Assembly (NCBI GenBank): GCA_019671005.1
Contig: CM033744.1
Span: 1,950,208-2,014,207, forward strand
Origin: Hibiscus mutabilis
Lineage: Eukaryota; Streptophyta; Magnoliopsida; Malvales; Malvaceae
Direction: 5' to 3'
Length of the DNA: 64,000 nt
Shown: one piece after another, positions 58,813-64,000 of the stretch
How positions within the stretch are numbered: position 1 is the stretch's first letter
Layout of the letters: each line of letters starts with the position of its first letter
Notes under the pieces: generated by a model
Database searches by the model: none
The model's input: the letters and a program-made list of their open reading frames with translations, nothing else
Told to the model about the DNA's origin: nothing
Translations under genes and position numbers: made by a program

Positions 58813-61243
58813 ATGAAAGGAGGAAGGAAAAGGGTATCTCAGAGTGATCAGGAAGGAGGAGAAGGTGAGAAAGAGAAGAAAAGGGGAGGGACTGGAGAGG
58901 AAATACTTGAAAATGAAGGACTTGGGGAGAAAAGGGAGGAAGAAGATGTAGAAGAAGAGGAGGGAGATGATATTGAAGAAGAAGATGAAGAGGAAGAAGA
59001 AGGAAATGGTGAAAGGAAAAATGAAGAGAGGACTAAGCTTGCTGATGGGTTCTTTGAGATTGAAGCTATTCGTCGTAAAAGGGTTCGAAAGGTTGTTTGT
59101 TGATTGGTTTAATTTTCTCTTGAACTAAACAGACAGCTGAAACGGGTTCTTTTGTATTCAAATTTTTAGACTTGTTTTTAATTTCACTTGTTTGCTCTTA
59201 TCTAATTATGAGTTTGTTTGTGTATGATAGGGCCAGCTTCAGTATCTCATAAAATGGTGAGTACCCTTACTATGAGCTGTTCCCTTAAGAAAATGGTAAA
59301 CCAAGTAATTGATTTTGGGTGATTGTTATCATGTTTTGCAGGCGAGGATGGCCGGAAACTGCGAATACATGGGAGCCATTGGAGAATCTACAGTCTTGTT
59401 CTGATGTTATAGATGTATTTGAGGAAAGGTAAGGTTTCATTGATTTCCTTCCTGTATTTGAATGTATTATTCATTATTGTTGTTTCATCTGAATTAGACT
59501 GCGAGTCTTCGATAGAGTTGCCATAGTAATAGTAGGGTTTATTGTTAGGTCGTTAATTAGTGTTATGGATCCCTTTGAGACGGGGCAAATAGTCGAATTT
59601 GTGATAGCTATTTGGTCTGTTTAGTTGTGTCTTCCTTTTTCTAGGGTAAGAAAAAGGGTATACATTGTGAAAGTAACATACTGGTCTTCGTTTCCTTTTG
59701 TGTATAATCAATTTGTCTTTTCCGTGTAATTATTTGCTTAGTTTCCTTTCTGGTTTGAAGTTTGCGTTCAGGGAAGCATGGTCTAAAGCGAAAACACAAG
59801 CAGGGTGGTCCTCATACACAGTCCAAGAAGGAGACAAGTTCCTCTATTGCTACATATAATGGGACTGGTCTTGAAGTTAGTGTTATTAATAAGCCTCCCT
59901 TGGTTCCCATTGACGATTCAGGTATTGCCGATCTCTCTGCTTCAAGTACAGTTACAGTGTCAGCACGTGAGGGAGAGCATAACAGAAATGGCAACAATGT
60001 CAAAAGATCTAAGAGAGTTAAGGGGAACAGTTCTGCAAACGGTTCAAAGAAAATTGATGAGACAAATGATGAAAATGATTATGATACGAAGCTTAGTGAG
60101 CTGAAAGGTGTACTATCTTCCAAAGTGGCCAATGCAGAAAAGCTTGCAGTACGGTTCCAAGAAGGCAGGGCTTCTGAAGGTGATGGTCCTGTCAATGGGC
60201 TACCAAGGGTTGGGGAATCGGTTCTGAGTGATCGTCGCACAGGAGCTAATAGGAGGAAGTCTGGTTCTGTTAAGAGGTTTACACAGGATTCAGCTTCTAC
60301 TGGACCTAATTCGACTCAAAATGCTATCCTTGTTGGCTATGCAAATACAGATGCGGATATGGAAATGGTTAATCTTGGTTTAACAGCAGATGGTTTGAGT
60401 CATAGGCCCCTGATTGATGATTCTGTAAATGTACCTGTCATAACCAAGATCATCAAGCCTGTAGAATTTTCAGCTTACGTATTAGACAACAATCAAGATG
60501 TCTCTCTAACCTTCATGGCACTCAGGTTCGATACCGCCTTCTTATATGGAAAATATTCTCTTTGCTTCTGTCTTCTAAACCTTTACACCTATTGCTGTGG
60601 AAAGTGGGGCAATTTATTGCTTTTGTTACCTTAATTGCCTGACTTTGTGTCTTGAAATTTATATCCATGTATTGTTTCGTACCTTTTAGGATGAAACTTC
60701 TATTCAACATTTACGCCATTTCAGATCATAATATATTTAATTGCTCTATGAAAGTTCTGAAGTTTTGGTTCATCTGACTTATTGCTTTGCTTTTGGTGGA
60801 TGGTGTTATTCGATTGATGTATGGTTCTTGTTTGCGTAAGCTATCATATTCTGATGTATTAACACTTAATGTACTTTCGTATTGCTCTTTAGAGTTTCGG
60901 ACTATTTTACATACTCTTTGCTGTTGTAGCTACAATGTTTGCTCATGTATTTGAGTATAGTTCCTTAGAAAACATCAACATGTTTGAATATATTTTATAC
61001 ACACTCTTTTTGTTTTTGGCATGTTTTTTACAGGTCTGACGGAAAAGAGGTTATGGTGGACAACCAATATCTTAAAGCTAACAATCCACTGCTGGTAATG
61101 GATCATCTTCTTGCCTAATCTTTTCCTTAATCAGAAATGACTCCAAAAGCTGACAACAATTCTAGCACTTTTTGTATCTTTTTCTTCCATTTCAGTTAAT
61201 CAACTTCTACGAGCAACATCTGAAGTATAGCCCTCCGTCCTGA
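58813..61243 (+). CDS. LHP1: LIKE HETEROCHROMATIN PROTEIN 1 (TFL2)
   Basis: A Polycomb-associated chromatin reader that binds H3K27me3 and keeps flowering and other developmental genes silent. It acts in the nucleus. Coding exons are 58813-59091, 59231-59256, 59342-59428, 59761-60534, 61034-61094 and 61196-61243 (1275 nt, 424 aa; Arabidopsis about 445). The N-terminus is very acidic (DVEEEEGDDIEEEDEEEEEG, residues 45-64). The chromodomain is about 80-130, with FFEIEAIRRKRVRKG, YLIKWRGWPETANTWEP and cage Trp residues. The middle is low-complexity with basic clusters (GLKRKHKQ, RRKSGSVKRF). The chromoshadow domain is about 365-424 (VSLTFMALRSDGKEVMVDNQ then FYEQHLKY), ending SPPS. All splice sites are GT-AG and frames join, so the gene looks functional. 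A (CA)n run sits in the leader at 58580-58594. Confidence 0.95.
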
Positions 61244-62773
61244 TCACCAAGGCGTATTTGGCATGTCGACAAAGCTGAAGGCAGCCATATTCATTTTGTT
61301 TGTATGCATTGTTGTAACTCTTATCACATTAGTTGCAGAAGATAGAGCTGGATAGCAAGTACCAAACCGACTGACATAGCTGTAGCTCTCTTTTTTGATG
61401 TATATATGATTAAATAGCATCAGCCTACCATTAATAGTGTCTTAGTCTGACATTTAGCGTCATTATAACGACCATTGAACTTTTCACTTATAAAGTGCGA
61501 TGAAGCTCACTCGTATCTTTTCGTGCCTTTCATAGAGGTAGACCACACAAGGAGGTTGGCCTGGTATGGTGGTGAAGAAACCTATTTATTGTGCTCAAGT
61601 TGCTTAGCATATTTGCTTCCAATGGTAGGTCTTTTTTCTTCCTTGGTAGCTTATAACTAGCTGCTAGCATCAATATATTGAATCCTATCAGTCTAAGCCA
61701 CAGTAGTTTTTGCCATACTATGTTGTATCATTTGTCTTTGAATGAAAATCTTTGTTTATTACCCGATTTTGCATTCGTTTCGATGAAAATGTTCAATTTC
61801 TATCGAGAATCTTCTCAAGAATATGATTATACGATACGAATATAATTATAGTATGACATGAAAAGAGTATCTTAATCCATGAATGTGAATTTAGTAGGAA
61901 TATAATTTATGACTCAATTTGCTCCCTTTCAAAAAAAAAATTTGATATAATTATATTTTAAGTTTCTTATTAAAATTTAAATATTAATTAAATAAAGTAT
62001 TTGTTACATTTATTAATAAATTTAATTATGTAATTGGTTTTTAACTCCTTCAAATATTTAATCTCCGTCCAGCAAGTGTAAGCTTCTTCTAGGACTGGAT
62101 TGATTATCGTATATAGGCCCCAATGGCACATGCAACTAACACTTCTCTATCTTGGAGTATTATTGGATACTAAATAAAATAAATTAATCGAAGTTATACA
62201 TTATAATATCTCAATTTTTTGTAAAATTATTTTATTCTACCATTAATATATCAAATAAGGTAAACTACACTAAACATCATTGAACTTTATGATCTGATTT
62301 GATTATACCACAAAACTAAAAAACGATATTATTATACCGCTGAATTTTAGTAAAATGTATGATTATACCACTGAACTTTATAAGGTTCAATTATACCACT
62401 AGGTCGCTAAATGAGTTAATGGTGTGATAATGTGGACCATGTACCAAAATAACGTCTTTTTGATATATCTGCTTTAATGCCTAAAATAACCCAAAAATAA
62501 CGTCGTTTTATTAGAAGAAAATTAAAAAAATGTTACACTAAAAGATGTTTGATGCAAGGACCTTTGGAATGAAGATTAACACCTAACCACCAATCCAACT
62601 TAGAATGTTATAATAATTCCAACAAGAATAATAGTATATATATATATATTATGGAATTGTACACAATAAACTTAAAAATGAAGTGGTATAAAAATCTAGA
62701 GAAAATGAGAAGGGTGATATGTTCATTTCCATTTTCTTCCACCTTACCTAAGAATTAACCAAGCTCCCCTGAC
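61244..62773. other. LHP1 3' UTR and AT-rich flank
   Basis: The 3' UTR probably extends to about 61750-61800 ('gaatgaaaatctttg'). The open frame 61475-61660 is within it and shows no domain. 61800-62250 is AT-rich. 62258-62470 begins GGTAAACTACAC and repeats 'attataccactgaactt' units, similar in style to the GGGTAAAC foldback family, but its right end is unclear. A (ta)n run is at 62636-62649. Confidence 0.45.
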
Positions 62774-63045
62774 ATGGAGAAATTATATCATGGATCATTT
62801 CCACCACGTCATTCATGGGACTAACCAATAAAATGCATCCATTTAATTAATTTTTTTCATTTTATCTTTTTACTAAGTGAATCTTTACTTGGTAAAAACT
62901 AATTTTAAATTTGATTTACAATAAATATGAGTGAAAATTCACTTGGTAAAAATATGAGATGAAAAAATTAATAAAATGAATGTATTTTATTGGTTAGTTT
63001 TATGAATGACGTGGTGAGAATGACCCATGATATAATTTCTCTGTG
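62774..63045. mobile_element. Foldback MITE, ~270 bp
   Basis: The left arm 'gagaaattatatcatggatc' / 'caccacgtcattcatggga' / 'ctaaccaataaaatgcat' is matched inverted by the right arm ending 'catgatataatttctctg'. Arms are about 80 bp with further pairing of 'actaagtgaatctttacttgg' inside. No clear target duplication. Confidence 0.78.
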
Positions 63046-63622
63046 AGATGCCACATTTCCCCCCCAAAAAAATAGGGCAAAACACACTTGATTATTTGTT
63101 ATAAGTTTGATAACAAACATATATTTTTTTAAGTGTTATAATTTAATTATTTAATTATTTTTTTATTAAAAAAGTTATTCAATTAAAATTTTGTTGCAAA
63201 TATATTATATTGTGATTAAAATCGAAATGAACATTTAATGTGACTTGGTATAATAACAGTTTTAGTTCCTAAAACTTGTACATTCTATTAATTTTATCTT
63301 AATTTGAAACAATTCAATAAATTTAACCATTCATATTTAAAAAATTTCATAAGTAAAGTGATTGTTTTTATTCGCATGTGACGTTACAGTCAAAATGGGT
63401 TTGTTCCATTCATCTATCAGTTGTCCAATATTGAAGTGATTGTATTTTTTAAACTATCTCATCTTCCGATTATTGAGTTTATAGACAATAGCAGAGAGTG
63501 CAATAAGTGACCAAAGGGTATGTCATATCGTGACTAAATTAATCATGACTAAATTAATCATAACTAGATTACAACTTAAAAAAAGCACTTTTTCTAACTG
63601 AACACGCCATTAAAGGCTGATC

Positions 63623-63940
63623 TCATTCAAACACCACCAACTTTCTTCCATCACACTTCCCATAAATATGTCCCAATTGCATGTTAAAGTGCTCAAATAT
63701 AATGGAAAATTCTATGTATGCTGGTAAATCCATTGTAGATTTTTCAACTTCTGCCAAAATTAATTTCTCCATCTTTGGATATTTTGGTAGAACCATGTTG
63801 AAATTCCTCCCTTTGTTTACAAAATTGAAAAGGACAAATCGATTGCGGAAAATTGCGTGGCGATGAATCTCACACAAATGGAATGTTTGAGAATAAGTGA
63901 AGGAGACACAATTCTTCTTCACCGTTTTTCTCCGCCTCAA
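63623..63940 (-). CDS. Unidentified ORF, possible exon of an off-window gene
   Basis: The minus frame of 105 codons (MRRRKTVKKNCVSFTYSQ...) includes a basic N-terminus and a hydrophobic/aromatic middle (HAIFRNRFVLFNFVNKG). No domain is recognised. It could be a chance frame or the start of a gene whose promoter lies beyond 64000. 63046-63620 upstream of it on the plus strand shows no gene. Confidence 0.25.
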   Translation of the reverse strand: MRRRKTVKKNCVSFTYSQTFHLCEIHRHAIFRNRFVLFNFVNKGRNFNMVLPKYPKMEKLILAEVEKSTMDLPAYIEFSIIFEHFNMQLGHIYGKCDGRKLVVFE

Positions 63941-64000
63941 AGAGATTTTACACTTAAAAATTTAGGGTTGAGAGTCGATACACCGATGTCGGTTGCGTTG

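Noticed and set aside
59231..59342. Possible splice-frame error between LHP1 exons 2 and 3
   Set aside because: Rechecking the junction, aaaatg|gtgagt and tttgcag|gcgagg join in frame to give the expected KWRGWPE, so the gene is intact.

Overview
The window is plant nuclear DNA from a eudicot. Genes have GT-AG introns, intergenic DNA is AT-rich and packed with LTR retrotransposons and foldback elements, and both complete single-copy-type genes (plastid sigma factor, LHP1) are plant-specific. The CACTA end with 'gcggcgttt' subterminal repeats and the GTATCGATAC-rich LTR resemble what I remember from Malvaceae (cotton/cacao group). That placement is inference only.

Layout. 1-12.5 kb is a nest of decayed retrotransposons, all reading on the minus strand: an internally deleted Athila-type Ty3/gypsy element (LTRs at 1-661, cut by the window edge, and 3901-5440; tRNA-Asp-type primer site), a Tat/Ogre-like remnant (PBS 8632-8649, 2.7-kb LTR 8653-11388) and a Ty1/copia gag plus LTR scrap (11429-12526). 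12.5-35.4 kb is an NLR immune-receptor cluster on the plus strand, with two pairs of paralogues. NLR-A (12527-14977) and NLR-B (16089-21241) are RPS5/At4g27190-like CC-NB-LRRs. NLR-C (22822-26577) and NLR-D (27391-35446) are RPP13/RPP8-like CC-NB-LRRs with an Rx-N-type coiled coil. Every copy is damaged. B is the most complete (a single 1-base deletion), D has one nonsense codon and one frameshift, A is truncated at its 5' end, and C has lost its ATG and P-loop and carries a 1.3-kb miniature LTR element. Intron 2 of NLR-D has grown to 4.6 kb by accumulating at least five repeats.

35.4-42.4 kb holds an LTR fragment interrupted by a 2766-bp solo LTR full of short palindromes, then a CACTA end, hAT and integrase scraps and a foldback element. 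42.4-43.1 kb is a small two-exon gene for a GYPP/HGK-rich (glycine-rich protein A3-like) protein on the minus strand. 44.9-51.5 kb contains a hAT-type MITE with a perfect 8-bp target duplication and a minus-strand LTR-like block with a 1.78-kb tandem duplication and a 46-bp minisatellite (5 versus 11 copies).

52.6-61.7 kb is the conserved gene island: SIGB/SIG2 (seven coding exons, 575 aa, intact) and LHP1/TFL2 (six coding exons, 424 aa, intact), both on the plus strand. The second coding intron of SIGB holds a nearly perfect 756-bp foldback element with a 9-bp target duplication. Between the two genes lies a cluster of inverted-repeat-ended elements whose interiors look like degenerate telomere repeat. 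The last 2.3 kb is AT-rich with a 270-bp MITE and one unidentified ORF.

The genes are not a functional unit. SIGB directs plastid transcription, LHP1 reads H3K27me3 for Polycomb silencing, and the NLRs are immune receptors. I see no clear new enzymatic system. The most unusual signals are structural: a possible intron gain in NLR-D, repeat-borne palindrome arrays, telomere-like MITEs and paired miniature LTR elements in the NLR cluster.
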